Origin: Candidatus Odyssella sp.
Lineage (GTDB): Bacteria > Pseudomonadota > Alphaproteobacteria > Paracaedibacterales > Paracaedibacteraceae
Length of the DNA stretch: 64,000 nt
Direction: 5' to 3'
Assembly: GCA_020718185.1 (NCBI GenBank)
Contig: DYSP01000001.1
Location: 86,913-150,912, forward strand
In this document: positions 40,968-52,459 of the stretch, in pieces
Layout of the letters: each line of letters starts with the position of its first letter
How positions within the stretch are numbered: position 1 is the first letter of the stretch
Translations under genes and position numbers: made by a program
The notes under the pieces: model-generated
Told to the model about the DNA's origin: nothing
Database searches by the model: none
Seen by the model: the letters and a program-made list of their open reading frames with translations, nothing else

Positions 40968-41861
40968 ATGCACTTTCGGCGATTAGCTCCTGCAAAAATT
41001 AATTTAATGTTGCATGTGATCAAACGATTAGACAACGGCTATCACCATTTGCAAACTCTCATGGCTTTCGTTGACTGCTGTGATGTTTTAGAACTAACAA
41101 CTGATGAGCACCAGCAAGATACCCTAACGCTCACAGGTATCTTTGCAGACGCCTTAAAAAAACCTAGTATTAATAGTGTTCTGCAAGCCAAACAATGGTT
41201 TTATCACTATTTTGATTTACCCGCTTTATCCTTTCAAATTAAACTTAAAAAAAACCTGCCCGTGGCTGCCGGCATTGGTGGTGGCACAAGTGATGCAGCT
41301 GCAATGATTGCCGCCCTAATAGACATACATCAGTTGGAATTATCACTCGCTCAAAAACAACAATTGGTCATTGCTAGCGGAATGCTTGGCGCTGATGTAC
41401 CTGTTTGCTTAGCTTTTCAGCTGGGTCTAGGGTATTATTTTTGGTTGGACGGATCTGGAGCGAAAGAACTGCCACAAACACTTAAATTTGAAGAGTCTAT
41501 TGATATTATTTTGATCAATCCTGGGGTTGCTGTGAATACGGGCACTGTTTTTCAAAGCCTTAATCAATCTTTTTCGATAGCAATTCCTACGCCAGTTATA
41601 ACATCAACATCACAAACGCTGACATTCGTATCTCACACACAAAATGACCTTCAGCAACCCGCTTGTCAGGCCTATCCAAAAATTCCAGATATTTCAAGTA
41701 TTGTTAAAGATTTGGTAGATCCCCCCCTCATCGTCAGACAAACAGGCAGTGGATCTACTTATTTTGTGCTAGCTCCAAACGCTAAAACAGCATGTATTCT
41801 TGCTAAACACCTTCAACAAAGTTATCCAAATTGGTGGGTAAAAACAGGAAAAACATTATAA
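40968..41861 (+). CDS. ispE: 4-diphosphocytidyl-2-C-methyl-D-erythritol kinase
   Basis: APAKINLMLHVIKRLDNGYHHLQTLM; LPVAAGIGGGTSDAAA. Confidence 0.95.
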   Translation: MHFRRLAPAKINLMLHVIKRLDNGYHHLQTLMAFVDCCDVLELTTDEHQQDTLTLTGIFADALKKPSINSVLQAKQWFYHYFDLPALSFQIKLKKNLPVAAGIGGGTSDAAAMIAALIDIHQLELSLAQKQQLVIASGMLGADVPVCLAFQLGLGYYFWLDGSGAKELPQTLKFEESIDIILINPGVAVNTGTVFQSLNQSFSIAIPTPVITSTSQTLTFVSHTQNDLQQPACQAYPKIPDISSIVKDLVDPPLIVRQTGSGSTYFVLAPNAKTACILAKHLQQSYPNWWVKTGKTL

Positions 41862-42284
41862 ATTTTTAATAAAATTTTTACCTTTCTCGGCGATCCTAAA
41901 AGCTCTATGAAAGGAAGGATAATACAATACCTCTTAAAAACAAAATTGTTTGCTATTTTATTAACCCCAGTAATGGATAAGGATGCTTTAAACGCAAGGA
42001 GTAACGAGCGATTTCTTGATATCAGGTTCATAAAAAACGCAGAATAGTTAGTCTATTTGAGTATTTTTAGGGTTCTGATGTCAGGAAAAGAGCCGTTAAT
42101 CCGAAGGGTTTCAAGGTTTCTTATCCATTATTGGGGTTTATTACTCATCTCTTTGACTATTGCCCAAGGATTTGTCGCACACGCTAGCCAAACGATGTAT
42201 AAAACTTTAACCGAAAATAATAATTATGCAGAATTTATGCTGAGTGACTATTTAAGATATTGCCCTTAAAAGTCTAAGCTTTTT

Positions 42285-43331
42285 TTACATAAACGGATAA
42301 TCTGTATATCCTTCAGCAGTTGATGCATAAAAAGTCTTAGGATTGGGCTCATTTAATGAATGGCCAAACTGAATCCGAGCAGGAAGATCGGGATTTGCAA
42401 TAATGGTCTTCCCAAAAGCAATTGCATCAGCTTTGCCTTGTTGCAAAAGTGCTTCGCCTGATTCTGGGGTCATAGCTTCATTGGCAATATACACCCCACC
42501 AAAGATTTTTTTCAACTTTGACCCCAGGCTATCCTCTGCAACATACTCTCGCGCACAAATAAAGGCTAGATTCCGCTTCCCCAATTCTTTGGCAACATAA
42601 CTAAAGGTCGTAAATTTATCTGAATCTCCCATACTATGAGCATCTCCACGCGGCGCAAGATGCATACCAATCCGGCCAGCTCCCCAAATCGAAACAACCG
42701 CATCTGTTACTTCCAGCATCAAACGAGCTCGATTCTCAATGCTCCCACCGTATTCATCATTTCGATGATTTGCGGAATCTTGCAAAAATTGATCCAACAA
42801 ATAACCATTTGCACCATGAATCTCAACACCATCAAAGCCTGCTTTTTGTGCATTAATTGCACCTAGTTTATAAGCTTGAATGATTGCCGGAATTTCCTTT
42901 AAACTTAGGGCACGTGGTTCTGGAAATGCTGTAATAGGTCGCACTAAACTAACCTGACCATCGGCTGCAATAGCACTTGAAGCCACGGGCTGTTTTCCAT
43001 CCAAATACATTGAATGTGATATACGTCCCACATGCCACAATTGCAAGAAAATCCGCCCACTTTTGGCATGAACAGCTTTTGTTACCTTTTGCCATCCTTG
43101 TGTTTGATCATCGTTCCAAATACCAGGTGTATCTGGATAACCAACGCCCATTGGGTCAACAGACGTTGCTTCACTAATTATTAACCCAACAGAAGCCCTC
43201 TGCGCATAATAATCGGCCATTAATTGGTTGGGCACACGGTTACCAATGGCACGACACCTTGTTAATGGCGCCATGATCACACGATTGGGAAGATTGAGTT
43301 CACCGATGGTTATAGGCTGCAAAAGCTTCAT
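42285..43331 (-). CDS. Old yellow enzyme family NADH:flavin oxidoreductase / alkene reductase
   Basis: MKLLQPITIGELNLPNRVIMAPLTRCRA; GVEIHGANGYLLDQFLQDSANHRNDEYGGSIENRARLMLEV. Confidence 0.93.
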   Translation of the reverse strand: MKLLQPITIGELNLPNRVIMAPLTRCRAIGNRVPNQLMADYYAQRASVGLIISEATSVDPMGVGYPDTPGIWNDDQTQGWQKVTKAVHAKSGRIFLQLWHVGRISHSMYLDGKQPVASSAIAADGQVSLVRPITAFPEPRALSLKEIPAIIQAYKLGAINAQKAGFDGVEIHGANGYLLDQFLQDSANHRNDEYGGSIENRARLMLEVTDAVVSIWGAGRIGMHLAPRGDAHSMGDSDKFTTFSYVAKELGKRNLAFICAREYVAEDSLGSKLKKIFGGVYIANEAMTPESGEALLQQGKADAIAFGKTIIANPDLPARIQFGHSLNEPNPKTFYASTAEGYTDYPFM

Positions 43332-43517
43332 ATACGAACAACTTTCAATATATTTTAGATACAATGAACATAACATCACTCGTGAAATATCACAATATTT
43401 ACACGTAAATTTGATTAACCATATACGTCATGTATAGTTCTTTAATTAGCACTTTTTCGTAATTAGAAGAGGGGGTACAAATGTAAACTCACCCCCCCAA
43501 TGTCTTACTTAATAGAG

Positions 43518-45425
43518 TTACTTAACGCCTGTTTTCGTTTGATTATATTGATTTCCTTGACTGATATATCGTTGTAATCTGCCAAGAGAGGATTCTTTAT
43601 CACCTTGTGAATTATTTAAATAATACTCCATATCGTCTTTAATCATTTGATGAAGTTTGACTTCGTAAATTTTATTGATTTTTTCAGGAATCTGATATCT
43701 TGTATATGCTTTTATAGACATAATGTTTGGATCCGTAATTAAAGCCATATTGGTAACAATACGTACTTGCTGACGATCATAAATTTGATTTTTTGTTTTT
43801 TGATTAAGCACCATGCCATTGGGTGCGTATTTTGCAATAAAAGCTTCGGGATTTGTTCTATATAATTTTAAATCAACCATTGGATCAGGTAACATAAAGC
43901 GTCGTTGTTCTGTTTCATAAATAAAACTTTCATTAGGAAGCCATAACATCGGTAGGGGTGAATTTATAGAATTATTGATGACAGCTAAATGCCTTGTATG
44001 ATCTAACCAAACAGGAATACCATATGGCCAAGAAAAATAGGTCATTTTTTTAACAGCAGGTGATTTTATAAAAATTTGCAAAAGATTACCACCACCTTGC
44101 GCCATATATCTTTCAAATAACAAAGTGTATTGTTGCACACGTGTTTTAATTTCTGCGTCCGTCTTGTTAATCAACAATTTCTTTAATAAAGATTCAAAAA
44201 GAAAATCTAAGCTATTAATATGGCTAAAGGCATTAAAGAAATAATAGAAAGTATTTTCACCTAATTTGTATCTGTTGCCTAAAAGAGAAAGGTTGGCTGA
44301 AATCATATTGATTTTTGCCCATAATAAATGATCTGGGCCTGAACCAAAGCCTAAAAGCTTAGGGTCTTTATCGCTAAAAACAGGTAATTCTTTATTGTCA
44401 GAATAAGCTTCAAATTGCTGATTGAATGTTTGCAGATAACTAGGAATATCTACAAATTCATTTGTTAATTGCTTATCTCTAATAACTTTTAAATAATCAA
44501 TTTTTTGAATTTTAAAGTAACTAACAATTGACGATAACATATCATAATATAGTCTTAATGTAGGCAAATGGGCATGATAAAAGACTTCATAGTCATTATC
44601 CACAATCATTACAACTTCTTCACGTATTGCCTTCAAAGTTAAATCAACAGCACTCCCTACAACTCTTTCAAAATCATTTTGCATATCTGCATAAATACGA
44701 TCTCCTTCAGTATAGGATGAATCTTTGGCTTTGAGAGCTTTAATTTTCATTTGAATTGTCTTAAGCATTTCTCGCACAGCCATCGATACAATTTCATCTG
44801 GATTAATGTTTTTTTGATCAACATTTTTCAAGCCATAGAGAATATATCTAAAGGTAGGCGTTACTTCTAGCTTTGCTATTGGAATATCATTAATCGTGAC
44901 AACTTCTTTTTTAATATTTGCACGGTCTTTTATCTCTCTTAACACCTCTAAATGACCTGTCGTTAATTGAGGTACATTAATACTATCATCAACACTTACT
45001 TCTTTTGATAATGGTTCTTTACTTACAGAGTTATCTATTACAGCAGAAGCAATTTCATTTTTTTCACTAGAAATATCTTCTTTTGAAGTACCTCCATCTA
45101 TATCCACCATTGTTGATGGAGAATGAATAACATCTTCAAGAGAAGGTGAAATTGTTGGTTTTGTTGGTAATTGCGGAGCCATGTCTTCTTCTGTTTTTTC
45201 ATTTGTCATTTGAGGAGAAGAGTTACCTGAATCTTCAAGGGAAGGTGAAATTGTTGGTTTTAAGAGTAAATTTGGATCAGATGGCTCCGTTTTTACAGCA
45301 TTCACTGATGCATCAGGTAATTGCGTCGGTGGACTCAAAAGTGCCTCTGAAACAGCTGGATTTGCCAAAGCAGATAGACTTGTGCTTAGATGAAGCATAG
45401 ACACCAAAATAAATATTTTTTTCAT
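43518..45425 (-). CDS. Large hypothetical protein with signal peptide and duplicated low-complexity N-terminal motif
   Basis: 635 aa; MKKIFILVSMLHLSTSLSALA; KPTISPSLED occurs twice; no family recognised. Confidence 0.65.
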   Translation of the reverse strand: MKKIFILVSMLHLSTSLSALANPAVSEALLSPPTQLPDASVNAVKTEPSDPNLLLKPTISPSLEDSGNSSPQMTNEKTEEDMAPQLPTKPTISPSLEDVIHSPSTMVDIDGGTSKEDISSEKNEIASAVIDNSVSKEPLSKEVSVDDSINVPQLTTGHLEVLREIKDRANIKKEVVTINDIPIAKLEVTPTFRYILYGLKNVDQKNINPDEIVSMAVREMLKTIQMKIKALKAKDSSYTEGDRIYADMQNDFERVVGSAVDLTLKAIREEVVMIVDNDYEVFYHAHLPTLRLYYDMLSSIVSYFKIQKIDYLKVIRDKQLTNEFVDIPSYLQTFNQQFEAYSDNKELPVFSDKDPKLLGFGSGPDHLLWAKINMISANLSLLGNRYKLGENTFYYFFNAFSHINSLDFLFESLLKKLLINKTDAEIKTRVQQYTLLFERYMAQGGGNLLQIFIKSPAVKKMTYFSWPYGIPVWLDHTRHLAVINNSINSPLPMLWLPNESFIYETEQRRFMLPDPMVDLKLYRTNPEAFIAKYAPNGMVLNQKTKNQIYDRQQVRIVTNMALITDPNIMSIKAYTRYQIPEKINKIYEVKLHQMIKDDMEYYLNNSQGDKESSLGRLQRYISQGNQYNQTKTGVK

Positions 45426-45575
45426 TTAAATTACCTCAAAACACCAGTTTCATGCACTGAATGTAATTTAAAAAGATTTACATAAAGTAAACATTGGAAA
45501 TTTTAATATAACCAATTTATAAAATTTAGAATTTTAGGGACGGGATTACATCGTACAAGTATGATAATACTTAAT

Positions 45576-45982
45576 AGGCGCCAGACGACCTATAAGCCGG
45601 GTTCTGTCCATAACGGTTGGAGATAAATCCCTGCCATTACTGTGTAACCATTCATCTGGGATGTTTGTTACCAAAACACCTCTTGCGACCAACCCGAGTG
45701 ACCATGCATAGACACATGTGACTTTCATCGCTCACTCCTATTCGGTCTTGCTCCGGATGGGGTTTGCCTTGCCACGCCTGTTACCAGCCGTGCGGTGCGC
45801 TCTTACCGCCCCATTTCACCCTTACCATCAAAAGATGGCGGTATCATTTCTGTTGCACTTTCCCTTGAACCAGTCTTTATCAACTGACCCCGGCGGACGT
45901 TATCCGTCATCCTATCTATGCGGAGCCCGGACTTTCCTCCAGAACCCTTAAGTTCCAGCGGTTACCCGATCGTCTGGCTTTC
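45576..45982 (-). ncRNA. rnpB: RNase P RNA (bacterial class A)
   Basis: Minus strand begins GAAAGCCAGACGATCGGGTAACCGC...GAGGAAAGTCCGGGCTCC and ends ...GAACCCGGCTTATAGGTCGTCTGGCGCC; P1 ends pair. Confidence 0.96.
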
Positions 45983-46008
45983 TTAATATAGTCATATTTG
46001 CTCAAACA

Positions 46009-46707
46009 TCAAGCCTCAAAACAACTTAATGTATCTTTTAATTGACTTGTTAGAGTCCCAGTGATTTCAGTCGGGGTAAAATGACGCTGAAAGGCTCGGA
46101 TCACCGCCTCGGTTTGATGATCAATAATACCATTTAATGGACAATCATAACCAATAATCCGCAAGATTTTTTGCACATCACGGATCGACTGTGGCACTGC
46201 TTGTTGAGGTGTAGATGTCGGCCATAATCCAAATCCATGCTGATGAAGAGTAAGCCACGGAAAAAGTTCACCTGGATCCATTTTGCGTAAAGGCGCAATA
46301 TCACTGTGCCCAATTATTTTTTTCTTGTTAATGTGATATTTTTGCGACAGACATGTAAGAAGAGATAATAACGCTTGAATTTGAGGCTCAAGAAAAAATG
46401 GCAATCCACCATCATGCCCTCCGTTATCTAGTTCAATTCCCAAGGAAATACCATTAATATCCCGGATTCCTTGCCAATAACTCACCCCAGCATGCCAGGC
46501 ACGTTTTTGATCATCAACAAGCTGATAACATTGCCCTTTTTGATCAATAAGATAGTGTGCACTTACTTTTGCCAAGGGGTCACACAAACGTGTTAACGCC
46601 TCTTTAACTTTTTCCATGCCAGTGTAGTGAATGATGATTAAATCCAGACATTGATGATTGGGTCTTTCATCAAAATTTGGGCTTTGATAGTGGTGAATGA
46701 GTGACAT
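46009..46707 (-). CDS. N-acetylmuramoyl-L-alanine amidase (AmpD family) with peptidoglycan-binding domain
   Basis: IIIHYTGM, SAHYLIDQKGQCYQLV, AWHAGVSYW, GHSDIAPLRKMDPGELFPW. Confidence 0.93.
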   Translation of the reverse strand: MSLIHHYQSPNFDERPNHQCLDLIIIHYTGMEKVKEALTRLCDPLAKVSAHYLIDQKGQCYQLVDDQKRAWHAGVSYWQGIRDINGISLGIELDNGGHDGGLPFFLEPQIQALLSLLTCLSQKYHINKKKIIGHSDIAPLRKMDPGELFPWLTLHQHGFGLWPTSTPQQAVPQSIRDVQKILRIIGYDCPLNGIIDHQTEAVIRAFQRHFTPTEITGTLTSQLKDTLSCFEA

Positions 46708-46825
46708 TTATTAACATTCATTTTATTTGGTTAAAAAATTAGTAAAAATATTTATTTTTGTTTGTGTTTCCTTAAAATTAATCATAGCATAAACCTGTGT
46801 AGATATTCATGTGGAGATTAAAGTA

Positions 46826-47641
46826 ATGAAAAATTTGTTAAAGTTAGCATTGATGGCTAGCTTATCTATTGGTGCCGCATTTGCTGACAACAAGCAAAGT
46901 GGTTCAGAAGCAAGAGCTCGCTTTGACGGTGTTAAAAAAGTATTTGCTGACAAAGGTATTGCGGGTATTGCCTTTTTGAATGGCGTTGGTGAACTAGGTT
47001 CAGCAACGGGTAAAGGTCGTGGCGATGAAGATACTGAGCTTTCAGCTGCAGTTGATAATTTTAACGACCCAGATGCACCATTAGTTTGTATTGGTGGCGA
47101 TGATACATATATTGTTCACTCTGGCCAACCAACACTTGTTGGAAAAAGTGCGACTACGGGTGACAGCATCTGGCGCGATGGCGTAGGCATTGCTATCGTT
47201 GCAAAAGCACGTGCAGCTCTTTCTCGCGGCACACCAAACGGATTGACAACCATTGATTTTGTTCAAAAAAGCGATATGCCTAATGCACGCGAAGGGCAAA
47301 ATCAAAATGCAGCTGATAATGATTGGTTAGCAATTGCTGATGCTCGTTACATCAAAGGCCTTCCAGAAGGTGCATTTTGTGCGACAAAATCTGAAAATTT
47401 TGAACCGCTTGATAACAGTGATCGTGATCGTCTAGTCAATGAAGACAAGGGCGAAGGCAAAATTGGCCATGACACCGATGTAAAAGCTGCGCACCACAAG
47501 CATAAAAAACATCATAAAAAAGCAAAAACTGATGCTAAAGATGTAAAAGCTGATGCTAAAGATGTAAAAGCTGATGCTAAAGATGCAAAAGATGCAGCTA
47601 AAGACGCAAAAGATGCAGCTAAAGATGCAGAAAAAAAATAA
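46826..47641 (+). CDS. Secreted protein, single-cache-like domain plus Lys/Ala/Asp repeat tail
   Basis: Signal peptide MKNLLKLALMASLSIGAAFA; central region resembling a cache domain; C-terminal HHKHKKHHKKAKTDAKDVKADAKDVKADAKDAKDAAKDAKDAAKDAEKK. Confidence 0.65.
   Translation: MKNLLKLALMASLSIGAAFADNKQSGSEARARFDGVKKVFADKGIAGIAFLNGVGELGSATGKGRGDEDTELSAAVDNFNDPDAPLVCIGGDDTYIVHSGQPTLVGKSATTGDSIWRDGVGIAIVAKARAALSRGTPNGLTTIDFVQKSDMPNAREGQNQNAADNDWLAIADARYIKGLPEGAFCATKSENFEPLDNSDRDRLVNEDKGEGKIGHDTDVKAAHHKHKKHHKKAKTDAKDVKADAKDVKADAKDAKDAAKDAKDAAKDAEKK
47531..47634 (+). repeat. 21-bp tandem repeats encoding the DAKDVKA / DAKDAAK tail
   Basis: gatgctaaagatgtaaaagct is perfectly repeated at 47531 and 47552, followed by diverged units. 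Confidence 0.85.
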
Positions 47642-47674
47642 TCTAATACTTAACGTTTAGTTATTTTTATAAAA

Positions 47675-47708
47675 GAACCCTCTTCTATTATTTGTAAGAG
47701 GGTTTTTT
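47675..47708 (+). terminator. Rho-independent terminator
   Basis: aaccctctt-ctattatttgt-aagagggtttttt. Confidence 0.85.
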
Positions 47709-47991
47709 ACAATTAAAGACTATTATATAATGAAAAATTTTGACAAGCTTAACATGTCAAAAGGATCGCAAAAACGGTACGTATGTAGAATATGTGAGAA
47801 TTTGAGAATCACATTGACGCAGCCCACTGCTTATAGAAGCATAATTTAATCATCTCCATTAAAATATTTTCACTAGTAATACATAGTATTTCTTGTTAAG
47901 GTCATGGAAGATTAAGTTCCACACCAACTAATTTGCAATTTTAACTTTCTCAATATTTTTATGATTATATTAAAGCATGACGTTATTTAAC

Positions 47992-48282
47992 ATGATGAAG
48001 CGTTCTAAACCCCGTTCAACCCCGGGAAAATCTAAGTCTGGCTATAGCAGCAATTCAGACTTTAAACCAAAATCAGCAAATGTTAAGCAAAATCTCGATA
48101 AATATCTTGGTCTTGCACGCGAAGCCGTTACTACTGGTGATAGAATTGCTGCTGAGGGATTTTATCAACATGCAGAGCATTATTTGCGTTTGATCAATGA
48201 CTTTAAAGCACAACAACCTGTCGTTGACACCATAACCTCTACCAACAAAGAGATTATTGATGAGGCTGATGTATCCCTGTGA
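47992..48282 (+). CDS. DUF4167 domain-containing protein
   Basis: KQNLDKYLGLAREAVTTGDRIAAEGFYQHAEHYLRLIND; located upstream of clpB as often seen in alphaproteobacteria. Confidence 0.85.
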   Translation: MMKRSKPRSTPGKSKSGYSSNSDFKPKSANVKQNLDKYLGLAREAVTTGDRIAAEGFYQHAEHYLRLINDFKAQQPVVDTITSTNKEIIDEADVSL

Positions 48283-48426
48283 CTTTAGCTCCAGAGGCTT
48301 GTACCCCAGGTGAAACAGTGACAGATTCCAACGCCGCTTAGATTTTTCTCAGTCTTTATAGAATTTGGGTGTCAATTAGTATATGCTTTAACCATTCCAT
48401 AATAGGTCTTATAAAAAGAGGTTGTT

Positions 48427-51000
48427 ATGAATCAAGAACAATATACTACACGCGCCCAGGGCATGATTCAATCTGCTCAAATGCTTGCCCTTCGCGAAGG
48501 GCATCAGCAACTTACTCCATTTCATCTTTTAAAAATTATTCTTGATGATCCAGAAGGATTGGCATCACGGATTCTGGCCCAAGCCTCAGCAAATTCACGC
48601 CAATTACTTGTGGCAACAGAGGCAGAACTCAGCAACCTTCCAACAGTTTCAGGCAGTGGTTCAGGTCAAGTTTATCTTTCACAAGAACTTGCTAAAATTT
48701 TTGAATTTGCAGAACAATCTTCAACAAAAGCAGAAGATCGCTATGTAACTGTTGAAATGCTTTTGTTAGCTCTTGTTAACCAACCTCCCACTCATAAAAT
48801 TTGCCTTGAATCAGGTGCAACACCTAACAAAATTCAAAAATCTATCACTGAGATGCGTAAAGGTCGTAAAGCTGATTCTGAAAACGCCGAAGATTCTTTT
48901 GATGCTCTGAATAGATATGCCAAAGACCTAACTCAAATTGCCCGCGAAGGTAAAATTGATCCCGTCATTGGTCGGGAAGAAGAAATCCGCAGAACCATTC
49001 AAGTGCTTTCGCGCCGCACAAAAAACAACCCCGTCCTCATAGGTGAGCCTGGTGTTGGAAAAACTGCAGTTGTGGAAGGGCTCGCCATTCGTATTGTTAA
49101 TGGAGATGTGCCGGAAAATTTAAAAAACATTCAACTGATGTCGCTAGATCTTGGAGCATTAATTGCCGGTGCTAAATATCGTGGTGAGTTTGAAGAAAGA
49201 TTAAAAGCAGTTTTAAAAGAAATTGCCAGTGCCAACGGTGAAATCGTTTTATTTATTGATGAACTACATACTCTTGTGGGCGCCGGCAAAGCCGAAGGAT
49301 CAATGGATGCATCCAATATGCTAAAACCAGCTTTGGCACGTGGAGAATTACATTGCGTAGGCGCGACAACGCTTGACGAATACCGTCAACATATTGAAAA
49401 AGACGCGGCCCTCGCCCGCAGATTTCAACCCGTCATGGTTGAAGAGCCTTCACTTGAAGAATCTATTTCAATTTTACGAGGCATTAAAGAAAAATACGAG
49501 CTTCATCACGGTGTTCGCATTAGCGATAACACCATTGTTGCTGCTTGTACATTATCAAATCGTTATATTAGCGATCGATTTTTGCCTGATAAAGCGATTG
49601 ATTTAATGGATGAAGCGGCCAGCAGAGTCCGTATGGCTATTGATTCAAAACCTGAAGAATTAGATGAGCTTGATCGACGCATTATGCAAATGCAAATTGA
49701 ACGTGAAGCTTTAAAAAGAGAAAATGATTCCGCCTCTAAAGAACGCCTTGGCAAATTAGAGCAAGATCTTAAAGAACTTGAAGCACGTTCAAGCGAACTT
49801 ACAGACACTTGGCGCCAAGAAAAAGACATCATCTTATCTGCTCAAAAATTAAAAGAACAACTAGATAATCTACGTCAAGAATTAGAAGTCGCGCAACGAC
49901 GTGGAGATTTATCTCGTGCCGGTCAAATCCTTTATGGGTTGATCCCTGATCTTGAGAAAAAACTCGCTGGCCTGGAAGAAAGTCAGGATGACAGATCACT
50001 TCAAGAAGAAGTAACACCTGAAGATATTGCAACGATTGTTGCACGGTGGACGGGTATTCCTGTTGAAAAAATGCTGACAGGAGAAAGAGAAAAATTGCTG
50101 TCTATGGAAACCAACCTGCAGCAACGCGTCATTGGGCAAGAAGAAGCGATTACAACCATTAGTCAAGCTGTTCGCCGCGCAAGAGCAGGATTACAAGACC
50201 CAAATCAACCACTGGGTTCTTTCTTGTTTTTAGGCCCTACAGGTGTCGGCAAAACAGAGCTAACCAAGGCTCTAGCAGAATTTTTGTTTGACGATGAAAC
50301 AAACATGGTTCGCATCGATATGTCAGAATACATGGAAAAACATTCCGTTGCCCGGCTAATTGGTGCCCCTCCTGGATATGTAGGATATGAACAAGGTGGT
50401 GAATTAACAGAAGCTGTACGCCGCCGCCCTTATCAAGTGATTTTATTTGACGAAATTGAAAAAGCACATCCAGATGTTTTCAACATTTTACTTCAAGTAT
50501 TAGATGAAGGTCGCCTTACTGATAGTCAAGGACGTAAAGTGGATTTTCGCAATACGGTCATTATTTTGACATCCAACCTTGGCGCTGATTATTTAGCAGA
50601 GCATGCCTCAACCGATATCACACCTAAAGTCCGTGATTTAGTCATGCATGCTGTGCGAGATGCGTTCCGCCCTGAATTTCTTAATCGTTTGGATGATATA
50701 TTGATCTTTCATCGCTTAACACGCGAAAATATGAGCCAAATTGTGGATATTCAATTAAATCGCCTGCAAAGACGACTTGATGAATACGCCATCCGTCTGG
50801 ATGTAGATTCTAATGCAAAAAAATGGCTGGGTGATGCAGGATATGATCCTATATACGGTGCCCGCCCCTTAAAACGCGTTATTCAACGCACCATCCAAGA
50901 TCCACTCGCTACAAAAATTTTAGGAGGAGAGATTATGAATGGGCAAACAATTCAAATCACCGTTAAGAACGAGGAACTTGATTTTAAAGTAATTCCATAG
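48427..51000 (+). CDS. clpB: ATP-dependent chaperone ClpB
   Basis: 857 aa; two AAA+ modules ([30 protein letters not shown]), middle coiled coil. Confidence 0.98.
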   Translation: MNQEQYTTRAQGMIQSAQMLALREGHQQLTPFHLLKIILDDPEGLASRILAQASANSRQLLVATEAELSNLPTVSGSGSGQVYLSQELAKIFEFAEQSSTKAEDRYVTVEMLLLALVNQPPTHKICLESGATPNKIQKSITEMRKGRKADSENAEDSFDALNRYAKDLTQIAREGKIDPVIGREEEIRRTIQVLSRRTKNNPVLIGEPGVGKTAVVEGLAIRIVNGDVPENLKNIQLMSLDLGALIAGAKYRGEFEERLKAVLKEIASANGEIVLFIDELHTLVGAGKAEGSMDASNMLKPALARGELHCVGATTLDEYRQHIEKDAALARRFQPVMVEEPSLEESISILRGIKEKYELHHGVRISDNTIVAACTLSNRYISDRFLPDKAIDLMDEAASRVRMAIDSKPEELDELDRRIMQMQIEREALKRENDSASKERLGKLEQDLKELEARSSELTDTWRQEKDIILSAQKLKEQLDNLRQELEVAQRRGDLSRAGQILYGLIPDLEKKLAGLEESQDDRSLQEEVTPEDIATIVARWTGIPVEKMLTGEREKLLSMETNLQQRVIGQEEAITTISQAVRRARAGLQDPNQPLGSFLFLGPTGVGKTELTKALAEFLFDDETNMVRIDMSEYMEKHSVARLIGAPPGYVGYEQGGELTEAVRRRPYQVILFDEIEKAHPDVFNILLQVLDEGRLTDSQGRKVDFRNTVIILTSNLGADYLAEHASTDITPKVRDLVMHAVRDAFRPEFLNRLDDILIFHRLTRENMSQIVDIQLNRLQRRLDEYAIRLDVDSNAKKWLGDAGYDPIYGARPLKRVIQRTIQDPLATKILGGEIMNGQTIQITVKNEELDFKVIP

Positions 51001-51048
51001 ATTACGATAAAATGGCCAATTGTTAGGTGTTTTGACTATAGATGATCA

Positions 51049-51510
51049 CTAAACTTGGGGCATTTGTGAAGAGTGATGATCCAGGATCATCCAACCTGTT
51101 GATTTTTTCTTATAAATAAAAGTAAAACGGGAAGGAATTTCAACAAGCTGACCATCTTTTTCAAAAGAAAATGTATAAAAACCACTATTGATGGCAATAT
51201 CATTGATAAGACGTATATGAGATTCTATAACGGTGACACGAAGTTTTGGATTTTTCATGAGGTTTGCAAAATACGCCAAGCGATCTTCATGATTTTTGAT
51301 GATATTATCCGCCAACGTAGGTAGTAAAATGGCACTAGGCTCATAAAGGCTAATAAGGCTTTCTAATTTTTTAGCCGAAAAATGAGCACACCAAAGATGA
51401 AATGCTTCTTCTACAGCGTAAGTATCATTGAATGGCTGAGTCATTATTTCCTTATTTTCCCTCATTTCCATCTTCATTGTCATCACCTTATCTCTTAATT
51501 CTGTCACCAA
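51049..51510 (-). CDS. NTF2-like / SgcJ-EcaC family protein
   Basis: EEAFHLWCAHFSAKKLESLISLYEPSAILLPTL...SRFTFIYKKKSTGWMILDHHSSQMP. Confidence 0.8.
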   Translation of the reverse strand: MVTELRDKVMTMKMEMRENKEIMTQPFNDTYAVEEAFHLWCAHFSAKKLESLISLYEPSAILLPTLADNIIKNHEDRLAYFANLMKNPKLRVTVIESHIRLINDIAINSGFYTFSFEKDGQLVEIPSRFTFIYKKKSTGWMILDHHSSQMPQV

Positions 51511-51590
51511 TTTATGAACGTTGACTTAATAAGTAAAGTTTATTATTTTTATAGAATCAATAACTATTTTTTATAGATATCACTTAACCC

Positions 51591-52454
51591 ATGAAATATT
51601 CTGGTTATGATTTAGACATGGCTCTTTTAAAAACTTTTTTAAGAGTTGCAGAAACAGGCAGTTTCACACAAACAGCACAGAGTATGGGGCGAACCCAAGC
51701 CGCAGTTAGTTTACAAATAAAACGACTCGAAGAAATAACTGGCAAATCTCTTTTAGAACGCACTCACAAAAAAGTTTTTCTAACGACTGCAGGTGAAATA
51801 ATGATCGCGTATGCCCGTCGAATGCTGACTATTTCCCAAGAATTAAAAAATCGATTTGAAGAATCTAATTTGGAAGGAGAAGTGCGTTTGGGAACACCTG
51901 AAGATTTTGCAACTGCGTATCTACCCCAGGTGCTTGCTGGTTTTGCACGTAGCCACCCGCACACACAGCTTAATGTCAGGTGTGATTTGACCCTTCATTT
52001 GCATGAAGGGTTTGAACGCGGTGAATACGATATGGTTTTGCTTAAACGCGAAGCAGCTACAACAACCGAAGGCGTTATGATTTGGCACAAACCACTTGTA
52101 TGGGTTACAGGTGATACGTCACCCAACGCAAAAGCTGTCGTCCCTCTTGTGCTCGCACCTCAACCGTGTATCTATCGCAAACGCGCATTTGAGTCATTAG
52201 ACAAAGTACATCGCCAATGGCGTGTGGCTTATACCAGCCCAAGCTTAGCCGGTACAATTGCTGCGGTGAAAGCAGGCTTAGGTGTAACTGTATTACCTAA
52301 AAACATGGTGCCACATGGGCTAACAGTACTTGATTCGGACAGTGGCCTTCCTGAATTACCACATGCTGAAATTACGTTATTACTGCGTGAAAATCTATCT
52401 AAAGCTGCAGCAATGCTGGCCAAACATATTATTCATTCGCTAGGACAAGTTTGA
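51591..52454 (+). CDS. LysR-family transcriptional regulator
   Basis: MALLKTFLRVAETGSFTQTAQSMGRTQAAVSLQIKRLEE HTH and a substrate-binding domain; not closely related to the other two LysRs. Confidence 0.92.
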   Translation: MKYSGYDLDMALLKTFLRVAETGSFTQTAQSMGRTQAAVSLQIKRLEEITGKSLLERTHKKVFLTTAGEIMIAYARRMLTISQELKNRFEESNLEGEVRLGTPEDFATAYLPQVLAGFARSHPHTQLNVRCDLTLHLHEGFERGEYDMVLLKREAATTTEGVMIWHKPLVWVTGDTSPNAKAVVPLVLAPQPCIYRKRAFESLDKVHRQWRVAYTSPSLAGTIAAVKAGLGVTVLPKNMVPHGLTVLDSDSGLPELPHAEITLLLRENLSKAAAMLAKHIIHSLGQV

Positions 52455-52459
52455 TATCT

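Noticed and set aside
42057-42269. Short ORF after ispE (TTG start)
   Set aside because: Possible small membrane protein or gene remnant, but no supporting evidence beyond an open frame.
45546-45951. Two short ORFs (45546-45728 minus, 45718-45951 plus)
   Set aside because: They lie inside the RNase P RNA gene.
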